Source of the DNA: Limnohabitans sp.
GTDB lineage: Bacteria; Bacteroidota; Bacteroidia; Flavobacteriales; Flavobacteriaceae
Assembly: GCA_030053945.1 (NCBI GenBank)
Contig: JASGCW010000022.1
Location: 1 to 52,339, forward strand
Direction of reading: 5' to 3'
DNA: 52,339 bases
In this document: positions 24,034 through 33,198 of the stretch, one piece after another
How the letters are laid out: every line of letters begins with the position of its first letter
Position numbering within the stretch: the first letter of the stretch is position 1
Position numbers and translations under genes: made by a program
The notes under the pieces: model-generated
Told to the model about the DNA's origin: nothing
Databases searched by the model: none
Seen by the model: the letters and a program-made list of their open reading frames with translations, nothing else

Positions 24034-25164
24034 TTAAATCTGAACCAAGTATCTGCTAAATACTGATGGTCTAATAATGTCATTAATTTCGCTAACTCTT
24101 CTTGTTATTCTTTTCATTACATCGATTCTTCTCCCACCTGACCAATTTGTTTGAAGCCATTCATTTAGCTCTGAATGTAAAGGTTGACCAGGTAAGTAAA
24201 TATGATATAAAAACATTCTTGTGGTTACTTTCACAAAAACACCTATAGGTTTACCATTGTTTGGATAAGGTAATCCACTAGCTGCATTCAACTCAAATCT
24301 GTAATTACGACTTGCAACAGTAACACTCTGTCTTACTTCAATTTCAGATAAGGTTAAATTATCATTGATGTTTCTTAGAAGAACCCTTTGACTGTTGTCT
24401 CCTGGAGTAGCTCCAAAAAAGTTTGTGAATGTTTCAATACCAAAATTAGCTTGCTTCCATCTATTACCACTTTGAGGAATTTCAGCAATCAGAACTTCAC
24501 TGTCTGGGTAAAATTGCCAACCATCTTGATGAAAAGTTTCAATATCGTCTAATTCGACAACTGGAATTTCTTCTTCAATAGCTGCTTCTTCGTCAGGTCG
24601 TCTAATTCGAGTTCTTCTAATATATTGATTATCTGTTACCTTTCTAATCACATCAGCATTATCAATATCTTTTAAAAGTTCATTTGATTGCAATATCCAA
24701 GCGTTCCAATACTGCTCAATCCGAGTCAATTCATCAACTGATAATTGTAAAAGACTGAAAGCTTCTCGATTTCTCCTTAACCCGCCCAAAGTCAAATTAC
24801 CCGAACCGACTATTAAAACTCCTGATTCGTCTTGGTTTTTAAAGTAACTCAATTTTGGATGAAATAAAGAACCTCTATTATTGTGGTCAAATGCTTTAAC
24901 AGTCAAATTTGGTTTGGCTTCTTTTATTTCATTTAGTGTTTCCAAACTTGCAAGGTTTGTTATTTCGTCAATGCCGACAATTAAGGAGTATTCCCCTCTG
25001 TCCAAAAGTGATTCAAACACACTATCTTTTAATAATATCTCAATTCCACTTTTAGTTGCAAAAGCATATGCTCCTTTTCCTTTTATTGAAGTTGAGCAAG
25101 ATTGAATTAATGCTTCGTGGAGCGTATATGAGTCAGAAAAAAATGGGTCTTGAAAGTGAAGCAT
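24034..25164 (-). CDS. PLD-family restriction endonuclease-like protein (BfiI/NgoFVII type)
   Basis: I choose the ATG at 25164 (MLHFQDPFFSDSY) because the -7 box 25207-25214 overlaps the alternative upstream start. The 376-residue protein has one phospholipase-D active-site half: FHPKLSYFKN (H102, K104), then VGSGNLTLGG (N123) and RNREAF (E134). This HxK...N...E spacing matches what I recall for the metal-independent type IIS enzyme BfiI (H105, K107, N125, E136). The C-terminal ~190-376 would be the DNA-recognition domain, B3-like in BfiI and NgoFVII, but I cannot verify the fold. It is first in an operon with two methyltransferases, so cleavage of unmethylated foreign DNA is the likely job. 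Confidence 0.78.
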   Translation of the reverse strand: MLHFQDPFFSDSYTLHEALIQSCSTSIKGKGAYAFATKSGIEILLKDSVFESLLDRGEYSLIVGIDEITNLASLETLNEIKEAKPNLTVKAFDHNNRGSLFHPKLSYFKNQDESGVLIVGSGNLTLGGLRRNREAFSLLQLSVDELTRIEQYWNAWILQSNELLKDIDNADVIRKVTDNQYIRRTRIRRPDEEAAIEEEIPVVELDDIETFHQDGWQFYPDSEVLIAEIPQSGNRWKQANFGIETFTNFFGATPGDNSQRVLLRNINDNLTLSEIEVRQSVTVASRNYRFELNAASGLPYPNNGKPIGVFVKVTTRMFLYHIYLPGQPLHSELNEWLQTNWSGGRRIDVMKRITRRVSEINDIIRPSVFSRYLVQI

Positions 25165-25206
25165 AATATTGATTTTAAATATTAAAACTATAAATATATT
25201 CCTAAA

Positions 25207-25214
25207 CAAATATA
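25207..25214 (-). promoter_or_regulatory. -7 box of the restriction-modification operon
   Basis: On minus it reads TATATTTG, a full match to TAnnTTTG, 43 bp before the ATG at 25164. It overlaps the alternative start at 25209, which decides the start choice. Confidence 0.6.
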
Positions 25215-25290
25215 AACTTATTACAAAAACCTAAAAACTTTAAAGTCTTTAGGTTTTTAAATTTTATACTTTCAATTCTAGAAAGAAGCT

Positions 25291-25495
25291 TAGACAAACT
25301 CAGTATAAGTGACTCACAAGAAATCTTTTCCAAAGATTTTGGCTCTCTGAGATGCTTCGACAAGCTCAGCATAAGCGATATGCAATCTTCAACTTCGGCT
25401 TCCGCCTCGTTTCAGATGCATCCTGAGACACTTCGACAGGCTCAGTGTAAGCGATTCGCACAAAATCTTTTTCAAATATTTTGGCTCTCTGCTTA
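25291..25495. repeat. Direct repeats between the restriction operon and icmF
   Basis: GACAAACTCAGTATAAGTGA... (25293 on), CTTCGACAAGCTCAGCATAA (25355 on) and CTTCGACAGGCTCAGTGTAA (25432 on) are three copies of one unit. The first and third extend to about 60 bp, each ending ATTTTGGCTCTCTG. The GACAAGCTCAG core is a kind of intergenic repeat often seen in flavobacterial genomes. No gene is seen in 25215-25492. Confidence 0.75.
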
Positions 25496-28400
25496 CATAT
25501 TCCTTCTATACTGCCCACCCACTTCAAACAACGCACTAGTAATTTGTCCTAACGAACACACCTTAGCAGCATCCATTAATTTCTCAAAGATGTTGTGGTT
25601 TTGGATCGCGGCTTCTTGAATGATCGCGATTTGTCCTTCTACTTCTTTGGCTTTGGCTGTATGTAGGTTTTCTAGGGTTTTAATCTGGAATTGTTTTTCT
25701 TCTTCCGTCGCACGAATGACTTCCGCTGGCACTACCGTTGGCGATCCTTTAGAACTTAAGAAAGTATTTACCCCAATGATAGGGAATTCGCCCGTATGCT
25801 TCAAGGTTTCGTAATACAGTGATTCTTCTTGGATTTTCGAACGTTGGTACATCGTTTCCATTGCCCCTAGTACCCCACCTCTTTCGGTGATTCGGTCGAA
25901 CTCGGCTAATACGGCTTCTTCTACTAAATCGGTTAACTCTTCAATGATAAACGAACCTTGGATAGGGTTTTCGTTTTTCGCTAATCCTAATTCTTTATTA
26001 ATAATCAACTGGATCGCCATCGCACGACGAACGGATTCTTCTGTTGGTGTGGTAATCGCTTCGTCATAGGCATTGGTATGTAACGAGTTACAGTTATCAT
26101 AAATCGCATATAAGGCTTGTAAGGTCGTACGGATATCGTTAAAATCAATTTCTTGTGCGTGTAACGAACGTCCTGAAGTTTGGATATGGTACTTCAACAT
26201 TTGCGCTCTTTCGTTAGCACCGTATTTATTCTTTAAGGCTTTTGCCCAAATTTTACGTGCTACACGTCCTATCACCGCATATTCTGGATCGATACCATTA
26301 GAGAAGAAGAACGATAAGTTAGGACCAAAGTCGTTGATGTTCATTCCTCGGCTTAGGTAATATTCTACATACGTAAATCCGTTGGCTAAGGTAAAAGCCA
26401 ACTGCGTAATAGGATTCGCACCTGCCTCGGCAATATGATACCCTGAAATAGAAACTGAGTAGAAATTACGAACGTTTTGTTGGATAAAATATTCTTGTAC
26501 GTCACCCATTAAACGTAAGGCAAACTCGGTCGAGAATATACAGGTATTTTGCGCTTGGTCTTCTTTTAAAATATCGGCTTGAACGGTACCACGCACTTGC
26601 GCTAAAGTTTTTACTTTGATGTCTTGATAAATATCTGCTGGTAAAACTTGATCCCCTGTTAGTCCTAAAAGCATCAACCCTAATCCGTCGTTACCTTCAG
26701 GTAATTCGCCGTTGTAACTTGGTCTTACTAAACCTTTAGCATCGTAAACTTCTTTGAATTTTTTCTCTACTTCTGCTTCTAGTCCATTTTCTTTAATGTA
26801 TTTTTCACAGTTTTGGTCAATGGCAGCATTCATAAAGAACCCTAACAACATAGGCGCTGGTCCGTTTATCGTCATCGACACCGAAGTGGCTGGATGACTT
26901 AAATCGAAACCAGAGTATAATTTTTTAGCATCGTCTAAACAACAAATAGACACCCCTGCATTACCAATTTTACCGTAAATATCAGGTCGGTGGTCTGGAT
27001 CGTTTCCGTATAAAGTAACCGAGTCAAACGCGGTTGATAAACGTTTAGCTGGCATTCCTAAGGACACATAATGGAAACGGCGGTTGGTTCTTTCTGGACC
27101 TCCCTCACCCGCGAACATACGCGTAGGATCTTCGCCCTCACGCTTAAACGGATATAATCCCGACGCAAATGGGAATTCACCCGGTACGTTTTCTTGTAAG
27201 TTCCATTTTAAGATATCACCCCACGCTTGGTATTTGGGAAGCGCTACTTTTGGAATTTGCGTATGGGAAAGTGACTCGCTGTGTGTTTTGATTTCAATTA
27301 CCTTATCACGTACTTTGAAAGCGTAAATAGGATTTTTATATTTATTTACTTTATCATCCCACGTTTGAATAATTTCCCAATTGTAAGGGTCTAAATTCAT
27401 TTTTACACGATCGAATTCTTTGATTAATAAACCTAAGAAATCTTTGTTGCCTTCATTTATTTTCAAAGAAGATTCAATGATTCCAGCTTTATCGATTTGT
27501 GGCAAATTACCATTCACCGATTCGATAGTTTTGAAAATACCGTATAACTTTTGCGCTACTTCTACTTGTGATAAAGCGGCTTCGTCATATTTACGATTAT
27601 TCTCAGCAATTTCAGATAAATAACGTGTTCTATGTGGCGGAATCACGTAGATTTTCTCGCTCATTTCACGAGTAATCTCAAAAGTCGATTTTAGGTCGGC
27701 TCCTGTTTTTTCCACAATTTTATCCATAATCGACTTATACAACGTATTCATCCCTGGATCATTAAATTGTGAAGCGATTGTACCAAAAACTGGCATTTTA
27801 TCAGGATCTACATCCCATAAATTATGATTGCGTTGGTATTGCTTTTTCACATCGCGAATCGCATCTAAAGCACCTCGTTTGTCAAATTTATTTAAAGCTA
27901 CTAAATCGGCGAAATCTAACATATCGATTTTCTCCAATTGCGTAGCCGCACCAAACTCAGGTGTCATAACATATAAAGAAACATCTGAATGATCTAAAAT
28001 TTCCGTATCCGACTGACCAATTCCCGAAGTTTCCAGAATAATCAAATCGTATTTAGCTGCTTTAAGCACTTGTATGGCTTCGGCAACATATTTAGACAAA
28101 GCCAAATTCGATTGTCGTGTCGCCAACGAACGCATATACACACGTGGGTTATTGATCGCATTCATACGAATACGGTCTCCTAATAAAGCACCACCAGTTT
28201 TACGTTTTGAAGGATCGACAGAAATTAATCCGATGGTTTTTTCTGGAAAATCGATTAAAAAACGACGTACTAACTCGTCCACTAATGACGATTTTCCTGC
28301 CCCTCCAGTTCCAGTGATACCAAGAACGGGAATAGATGAAGCTTCATTTTGTGTGTGAATTTTATCTAAAGTTTCTTTAGCAATTTCAGGGAAATTCTCC

Positions 28401-28918
28401 GCAGAAGAAATCACACGAGCAATTGCTGTTGGATTTTTCTCTTCAAGATGATTGATTTCTCCATTAAGTGTATCGCCTACTGGAAAATCCGCTTTTTGCA
28501 CAAGGTCGTTAATCATTCCTTGTAACCCTAAGGCACGACCATCATCTGGAGAATAAATTTTTGTGATTCCGTAAGCGTGTAATTCTTCAATTTCAGAAGG
28601 AAGGATTACTCCTCCACCTCCACCAAAAATTTTGATATGACCTGCTCCTTTTTCTTTTAGCAAATCATACATATATTTAAAGTATTCGTTATGACCACCT
28701 TGGTACGAAGTCATTGCGATTGCATTTGCATCTTCTTGAATAGCAGTATTTACTACTTCTTCTACACTACGATCGTGTCCTAAGTGAATTACCTCAACCC
28801 CTGTAGCTTGGATAATTCTTCGCATAATATTTATGGCTGCATCGTGCCCGTCAAATAAAGACGCTGCAGTTACAATTCTAACTTTGTTTTTTGGTTGATA
28901 TGGTTGTACTTGCTCCAT
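25493..28918 (-). CDS. icmF: Fused isobutyryl-CoA mutase with built-in G-protein chaperone (IcmF)
   Basis: IcmF rearranges isobutyryl-CoA and n-butyryl-CoA using adenosylcobalamin. The 1141-residue chain has the fused order. First is a B12-binding domain (about 10-145) with D23-G24-H25 supplying the cobalt-ligating His. Next is a MeaB-like GTPase (about 195-420) with Walker [10 protein letters not shown] at 203-211, [19 protein letters not shown] and LNKFDKRG. Last is a TIM-barrel mutase domain (about 560-1110) with [31 protein letters not shown], which is IcmF-like rather than methylmalonyl-CoA-mutase-like. Substrate choice depends on a few pocket residues that I cannot place with certainty. 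It is monocistronic and divergent from the DUF4197 gene. Confidence 0.92.
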   Translation of the reverse strand: MEQVQPYQPKNKVRIVTAASLFDGHDAAINIMRRIIQATGVEVIHLGHDRSVEEVVNTAIQEDANAIAMTSYQGGHNEYFKYMYDLLKEKGAGHIKIFGGGGGVILPSEIEELHAYGITKIYSPDDGRALGLQGMINDLVQKADFPVGDTLNGEINHLEEKNPTAIARVISSAENFPEIAKETLDKIHTQNEASSIPVLGITGTGGAGKSSLVDELVRRFLIDFPEKTIGLISVDPSKRKTGGALLGDRIRMNAINNPRVYMRSLATRQSNLALSKYVAEAIQVLKAAKYDLIILETSGIGQSDTEILDHSDVSLYVMTPEFGAATQLEKIDMLDFADLVALNKFDKRGALDAIRDVKKQYQRNHNLWDVDPDKMPVFGTIASQFNDPGMNTLYKSIMDKIVEKTGADLKSTFEITREMSEKIYVIPPHRTRYLSEIAENNRKYDEAALSQVEVAQKLYGIFKTIESVNGNLPQIDKAGIIESSLKINEGNKDFLGLLIKEFDRVKMNLDPYNWEIIQTWDDKVNKYKNPIYAFKVRDKVIEIKTHSESLSHTQIPKVALPKYQAWGDILKWNLQENVPGEFPFASGLYPFKREGEDPTRMFAGEGGPERTNRRFHYVSLGMPAKRLSTAFDSVTLYGNDPDHRPDIYGKIGNAGVSICCLDDAKKLYSGFDLSHPATSVSMTINGPAPMLLGFFMNAAIDQNCEKYIKENGLEAEVEKKFKEVYDAKGLVRPSYNGELPEGNDGLGLMLLGLTGDQVLPADIYQDIKVKTLAQVRGTVQADILKEDQAQNTCIFSTEFALRLMGDVQEYFIQQNVRNFYSVSISGYHIAEAGANPITQLAFTLANGFTYVEYYLSRGMNINDFGPNLSFFFSNGIDPEYAVIGRVARKIWAKALKNKYGANERAQMLKYHIQTSGRSLHAQEIDFNDIRTTLQALYAIYDNCNSLHTNAYDEAITTPTEESVRRAMAIQLIINKELGLAKNENPIQGSFIIEELTDLVEEAVLAEFDRITERGGVLGAMETMYQRSKIQEESLYYETLKHTGEFPIIGVNTFLSSKGSPTVVPAEVIRATEEEKQFQIKTLENLHTAKAKEVEGQIAIIQEAAIQNHNIFEKLMDAAKVCSLGQITSALFEVGGQYRRNM

Positions 28919-29025
28919 TTGTAGTTAATTTTTTTCGGCGGTGCAAGTTACTGATTTTACAAGAAAAAAAGAACTTACATTAAACTAATTCGATACTATT
29001 TTGAAATTAAGGCACGACTTTTGTT

Positions 29026-29033
29026 TAACTTTG
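29026..29033 (+). promoter_or_regulatory. -7 box of the DUF4197 gene
   Basis: TAACTTTG matches TAnnTTTG, with TTG at 29001-29003 as a plausible -33 element. It lies 18 bp before the ATG at 29051, which rules out the upstream in-frame start at 29021. Confidence 0.6.
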
Positions 29034-29050
29034 AAAAAAAGATCTTAGAG

Positions 29051-29791
29051 ATGAAAAAAACATTATTCTTACTATTATTTGTACCAGTTGTAAGTTTTGG
29101 TCAAATAGATGATTTGCTAAAAAAAGTTGAAGAAAAAGTAAACTCAACCATTTCAGGAGTTTTAAAACCGCTGCCTTTATCGCAACAAGAAATTGCTGCG
29201 GGTCTAAAAGAAGCTCTTAATAAGGGTATTGATAAGCAAGTTGTTAATTTAACAAAAACAGATGGTTTTTATAAAAACGAGTTAGTTAAAATCTTACTTC
29301 CAGAAGAATTACAAAAAGTAGATAAAGCCTTACGTAAGATTGGGATGAGTAAACTTGCTGATCAAGGTTTGTTAGTGATGAATAGAGCTGCGGAGGATGC
29401 TGTTAAAACTTCTACTCCTATTTTTGTAGATGCCGTAAAACAAATGTCATTTACAGATGCTAAAAATATTTTGTTAGGAGATGAACGCTCTGCTACAACC
29501 TATTTACAAACTTCAACTACAAAACCGCTATATGATAAATTTAATCCTGTGATTAAAAATTCATTCACAAAAGTTGGTGCCGATAAGATATGGGCAAATA
29601 TCATTAAAAGATATAACGCCATTCCACTAGTTGAAAAAGTAAATCCTGATTTAACTGACTACACAACCAACAAAGCGCTGGATGGTGTTTTTAAAATGAT
29701 TGCAGTAGAAGAAAAAAACATTAGAACTAATTTTAGTTCAAGAACTACTGATTTATTGAAAAAAGTGTTTGCATTACAAGATAAGAAATAA
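29051..29791 (+). CDS. Exported DUF4197 protein
   Basis: A 246-residue protein from the ATG at 29051 (MKKTLFLLLFVPVVSFGQ, a signal peptide). The body matches the DUF4197 pattern: LSQQEIAAGLKEALNKGIDKQVVNLTKTDGFYKN, VKILLPEELQKVDKALRKIG, NRAAEDAVKTSTPIFVDAVKQMSFTDAKNILLGD, and a C-terminal YTTNKALDGVFKMIAVEEKNIRTN. The family is all-helical, exported to the periplasm and of unknown function. It has its own promoter and is divergent from icmF. Confidence 0.88.
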   Translation: MKKTLFLLLFVPVVSFGQIDDLLKKVEEKVNSTISGVLKPLPLSQQEIAAGLKEALNKGIDKQVVNLTKTDGFYKNELVKILLPEELQKVDKALRKIGMSKLADQGLLVMNRAAEDAVKTSTPIFVDAVKQMSFTDAKNILLGDERSATTYLQTSTTKPLYDKFNPVIKNSFTKVGADKIWANIIKRYNAIPLVEKVNPDLTDYTTNKALDGVFKMIAVEEKNIRTNFSSRTTDLLKKVFALQDKK

Positions 29792-29831
29792 CAAATTATT
29801 TCATTTGTGAAAAAGTTTATTCATCATAGGT

Positions 29832-29910
29832 ACTCCCGAAGCTTCGGGAGTATCGCTTCATACATTGTTGTTTGCTCTCGCAAATCGCTTTTATATGACG
29901 ATTTCTTGAG
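29832..29910. repeat. Dispersed hairpin repeat, related to the Usp leader repeats
   Basis: A perfect 20-bp palindrome (ACTCCCGAAG and its complement, 29832-29851) runs into GTATCGCTTCATACATTG, then TTTGCTCTCGCAAA and GACGATTTC. The second part aligns with the repeats at 8714-8910 (GTATCGCC, TTTGCTTGCGCAAAC, GGCGATTTC). It keeps the paired features GTTTGC with GCAAAT, TCATA with TATGA, and ATCG with CGAT. It lies between convergent genes and may also serve as their shared terminator. Confidence 0.6.
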
Positions 29911-30003
29911 TAAATGTTAATTGTTCTTAAATAAAAAAATTAAACCGCTTCATAAAAAAAGCCTCACTGATATTCAGTATTAAGAGTATTATACGATAAA
30001 AAA

Positions 30004-30633
30004 TCAATTTAAAACAAGTTCAATAGATCTTGTTTTTCTGATAATCTTACCTTCCTTTTCTAACTTTCTCAAAGCTCTTGATATAGCTTCTCTTGAATAA
30101 CCCAAATCTAATGATAATTCGTTTCTCGAAATAATAATATCCTTTTCACTGTTATCACTAATATAAATATGCAACAAATAGTTATATACAACTGTTTCCA
30201 AAGATTCATTACTTAAACATGAATAAGCACTAATCATTTTATCAAAAATAACCCCTATTGCTATATCCAATTGTCTAAAAAAATTCAAAAACACTTTATT
30301 TTCAAGAAAATCGATCTTAGGAATCATTATTATTTCACAATCCTCCATTGCTTTAATGGAAAATCCTATATCTGACAAAGAAAATAAATTCAAACTATTA
30401 ATTACTCTAGCTTCTTTGGAATTTAAACTAAATAAATAATTTCTTTGATTATCATTCTCATAAAAGTAAGCAACAGTTCCACTTACTAATATAAAAACAT
30501 ATTTATTAGCAAATATATCTCCATCAACAAATACATAATCGTCTTTTTTAAAAAATTCAGTTTTATACAGACTGACTAGCTTATCAATTTTATGCTTATC
30601 ACTATCTAGAACCAGAGCACTTTTACATCCCAT
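30004..30633 (-). CDS. Crp/Fnr-family transcription regulator
   Basis: A 209-residue regulator with an N-terminal cyclic-nucleotide-binding-like beta roll (about 20-120: FFKKDDYVFVDGDIFANKYVFILVSGTVAYFYE). A dimerisation helix and a C-terminal winged HTH follow (about 150-209: RNELSLDLGYSREAISRALRKLEKEGKIIRKTRSIEL). There are no Fnr-type cysteine clusters, so it is not an iron-sulfur oxygen sensor, and the ligand is unknown. The promoter 30653-30660 is preceded by the palindrome TACGG-N5-CCGTA. It is one of three regulator genes on this strand next to the LamG operon. Confidence 0.88.
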   Translation of the reverse strand: MGCKSALVLDSDKHKIDKLVSLYKTEFFKKDDYVFVDGDIFANKYVFILVSGTVAYFYENDNQRNYLFSLNSKEARVINSLNLFSLSDIGFSIKAMEDCEIIMIPKIDFLENKVFLNFFRQLDIAIGVIFDKMISAYSCLSNESLETVVYNYLLHIYISDNSEKDIIISRNELSLDLGYSREAISRALRKLEKEGKIIRKTRSIELVLN

Positions 30634-30652
30634 AATTTAAACTACTAAAATG

Positions 30653-30660
30653 CAAATGTA
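30653..30660 (-). promoter_or_regulatory. -7 box of the Crp/Fnr gene at 30004
   Basis: On minus it reads TACATTTG, matching TAnnTTTG, 20 bp before the ATG at 30633. Confidence 0.6.
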
Positions 30661-30682
30661 AAGCAACTTAAAAGTTCACAAT

Positions 30683-30697
30683 TACGGAAAAACCGTA
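30683..30697. promoter_or_regulatory. Palindromic operator TACGG-N5-CCGTA
   Basis: TACGGAAAAACCGTA is a perfect 5+5 palindrome centred about 44 bp upstream of the start point predicted from the -7 box, where class II activators usually bind. The binding protein is unknown. The rest of the 344-bp gap to 30977 is AT-rich and shows no gene. Confidence 0.5.
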
Positions 30698-30977
30698 TAT
30701 TTTGTTAAAACACTACAAATAAAAGAATAGCAACTCAAAACTGCAACAACAACTCTAGATAAGTAGAACTTCATTTAGTTTTTCTATTTTACAAGTGAAA
30801 TATTTACAAATGACAAAAATTCAAAAAAATAAAATAACCATTACAAAATAGACCAAATAGAAAAGGACTTAAATAATATATTTCACCTTACCTTCTTACT
30901 AATTCCTAATAACAAAAATCTTTCCTTTATTTTGAACTGAATCAATAAGGTCTAGATAACTTAGAAGTTTAAAAACA

Positions 30978-31577
30978 TCAGATATTCATATATATTTTTT
31001 TTAAATATCTTCTTATTTTTTTTTCAATTTCAAGTTTAGTTAACAATCTTGAAATAGTCTCTTTAGGAATATTTAAATCAGTAGCTATTTCATTATTTGA
31101 AATTTTTAAGATATTTGAATTATAGAAGAATTCTTTTTCTTTTAAATACTCCCACAATCTTATTTGTAGTGCTTTTTTGATCTCACTAAATCTTTTTAAA
31201 ACTACTTCATTTTGATGAGTTAATGATTCTATAAATTTTCCATTTAAAGATTCATATTTATAACACAACTCTATAAATTTTTCCTTTTCAATCCATACTA
31301 TAACAACTGGATTAATTACTTTCACTTCAATATTTGTTTCTGAACCAAAAAACATATAACCAAAACCTATAACTGGAGCAAAATTTGCTGCTTGATGAAA
31401 CATTAAAATTTTTTCTGTCTCATTTTTATAACTTAATTTAACTAACCCTTTTTTTAATACACCAACTTTATTACTAAAATTATCATTATCAAAAATCTCT
31501 TCATCATAAAAAAAATCAATGTTACCATATTTAAAAAGTTCGTGACTAATTTCCTCATTATAAAAAACTGAATTCAT
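30978..31577 (-). CDS. Second Crp/Fnr-family transcription regulator
   Basis: A 199-residue regulator with the same architecture as its neighbour but divergent sequence. The beta roll is at about 25-110 (KVGVLKKGLVKLSYKNETEKILMFHQAANFAPVIGFGYMF, INPVVIVWIEKEKFIEL). A long helix is followed by a winged HTH (about 155-190: NNEIATDLNIPKETISRLLTKLEIEKKI). It lacks cysteine clusters. The product is very Lys/Ile/Asn-rich, in line with low local GC. A 7-of-8 -7 box (AATATTTG on minus, 31670-31677) lies about 93 bp before the start. Confidence 0.85.
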   Translation of the reverse strand: MNSVFYNEEISHELFKYGNIDFFYDEEIFDNDNFSNKVGVLKKGLVKLSYKNETEKILMFHQAANFAPVIGFGYMFFGSETNIEVKVINPVVIVWIEKEKFIELCYKYESLNGKFIESLTHQNEVVLKRFSEIKKALQIRLWEYLKEKEFFYNSNILKISNNEIATDLNIPKETISRLLTKLEIEKKIRRYLKKIYMNI

Positions 31578-31927
31578 TTAAAAAATACTTTATTATCTTA
31601 AACCAATAATTAATCATTGTTTAAAGTTATGAATTGCTTTATTTAAGCAAAAAAACAATTATAAATATGCAAATATTATAAGGCTATAATTAATATATGC
31701 AAGCTAAAGTCCTTTATGAGTAGTAAAAAAAGAAATCCGAACATATTTTCAAATGAAAGTTACATCAAAACAAATAAAATGAAGGCGATTTATACATTAG
31801 AGAAAAATATTTTTAAAGTTTTAACAATATTATTTTCCCTACTTGTTTATTCCAATTCTATTTTTAATATGTTTATTTTTATTATCTCTACATATAAAGA
31901 AGAACAAAAAAAGTATAATTTGTACAT

Positions 31928-33076
31928 TTATTTAGTACTTTCGAACGTTAAGAATTTATTTTTTTTATAATTTGAGGGTGTAATCTTAGTATACTTTTTG
32001 AAAGCTTCATAAAAAGAACTTTTACTTTTAAATCCAACAGCAATTCCAATAGAATCAATAGTGATATTATCATACTTTTGATCTATTAACATTTCTTTTG
32101 CTTTTTCAATTCTGAACTCATTTATCAAAGAATTAAAATTTTTATTTAAATGAGTATTTATCAAAATAGAAATCCTTTTGGGATGAATTTTCACTTCATT
32201 TGAGAGATCAATAATGGTCATATCTGGATTCACAAATAACTCTTTTTCACGTATATTTGTTAAAATTATCTCTATAAGTTTATTTTCTTCTTCCTTTACG
32301 GTTATGGAGGTATTTTTCTTAGGAACCAAAAACTCATCCATTACAATTTCTGTTTCTTTATCTCTAGAAGATTCTATATCAATCAAAGGTTGAAAATTGT
32401 ACTGAAGTAATCCGTTTAATGATATAAAAAATAACAGCACAATATCAATTATCACTAAAAAAAAATAATACCAATCGCCAAAATCAAAATACCAAGCAAA
32501 TGGAATACTTAACCCTACTAACAAATTCGAAAACGCATAATTCCTTATCCATAACAAGTTTTTAGAAGAAACCTCTGAATGTTCATTTTCAATATGTTTT
32601 GTATGCTTTTTAATTAAAATAATTAATTTAAATAAAATGAATAATGTGTAGGGTATTGCTACAATTTTTAAAAAGAAATACCACCAAGATTTTTGAATTT
32701 CAATTTTTATTATAGGATCTTGAAAAAAAAACACTAAGTCAGTTACAAAAAAAACAATTCCCGGAATCAATACCCAGAACCAAACAAAGGAAACTTTTCT
32801 AAAAACCGAAATTTTATACGTATACGCATATAAAAGGGATCCTTGAAGCCATAAAAAATCAAAAGGCAACATATCTAAACTAGGACAAAGTTTAAGGAGA
32901 TTGGTTTGTTCTATAATCTCGGAAGAATAATTGAGACCTGTTGTTAAAATATGCAATCCTAAAAAAAAAGAATTATTTTTAGAATTATGAAAAAAAAGCA
33001 ACATAATACCTAAAACCAATCCCTGAATTAACCCACATAATTGTAAACTAGATAAAAGCGTAAAATTAATATTCAT
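31928..33076 (-). CDS. Membrane-anchored AraC-type regulator
   Basis: A 382-residue protein whose N-terminal ~235 residues form about seven hydrophobic segments (for example LCGLIQGLVLGIMLLFF, VWFWVLIPGIVFFVTDLVFFF, YYFFLVIIDIVLLFFISL). A linker follows, then a C-terminal AraC HTH domain (about 275-375: MTIIDLSNEVKIHPKRISILINTHLNKNFNSLINEFRIEKAKEML, ITIDSIGIAVGFKSKSSFYEAFKKYTKITPSNYKK). Such 7TM-AraC fusions are common in Bacteroidota and act from the membrane. It directly follows the LamG giant's gene (33199), but a terminator at 33145-33169 separates them, so it has its own transcript. Confidence 0.88.
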   Translation of the reverse strand: MNINFTLLSSLQLCGLIQGLVLGIMLLFFHNSKNNSFFLGLHILTTGLNYSSEIIEQTNLLKLCPSLDMLPFDFLWLQGSLLYAYTYKISVFRKVSFVWFWVLIPGIVFFVTDLVFFFQDPIIKIEIQKSWWYFFLKIVAIPYTLFILFKLIILIKKHTKHIENEHSEVSSKNLLWIRNYAFSNLLVGLSIPFAWYFDFGDWYYFFLVIIDIVLLFFISLNGLLQYNFQPLIDIESSRDKETEIVMDEFLVPKKNTSITVKEEENKLIEIILTNIREKELFVNPDMTIIDLSNEVKIHPKRISILINTHLNKNFNSLINEFRIEKAKEMLIDQKYDNITIDSIGIAVGFKSKSSFYEAFKKYTKITPSNYKKNKFLTFESTK

Positions 33077-33144
33077 CTATTTTAATTTTTATATAGCGAA
33101 AATGCAAATTTTAAATCCATTACGCAAAACCTTTAAAATAAAAA

Positions 33145-33169
33145 ACACCTAGAAAAAAATTCTAGGTGT
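33145..33169 (-). terminator. Terminator of the LamG-giant operon
   Basis: ACACCTAGAA pairs perfectly with TTCTAGGTGT around a 5-nt loop and is followed on minus by TTTTTATTTT. It lies 29 bp past the giant's stop. Confidence 0.9.
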
Positions 33170-33198
33170 CTTTTCAAAATGGAGTTATCTAAGATATT

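Noticed and set aside
25493..28918. Methylmalonyl-CoA mutase large subunit
   Set aside because: The order B12 domain, GTPase, mutase in one chain and the [18 protein letters not shown] block are typical of IcmF.
31716..31970. 84-codon plus-strand frame with one hydrophobic segment
   Set aside because: It overlaps the end of the AraC-type gene, has no recognisable promoter or family, and its composition is that of AT-rich intergenic DNA.
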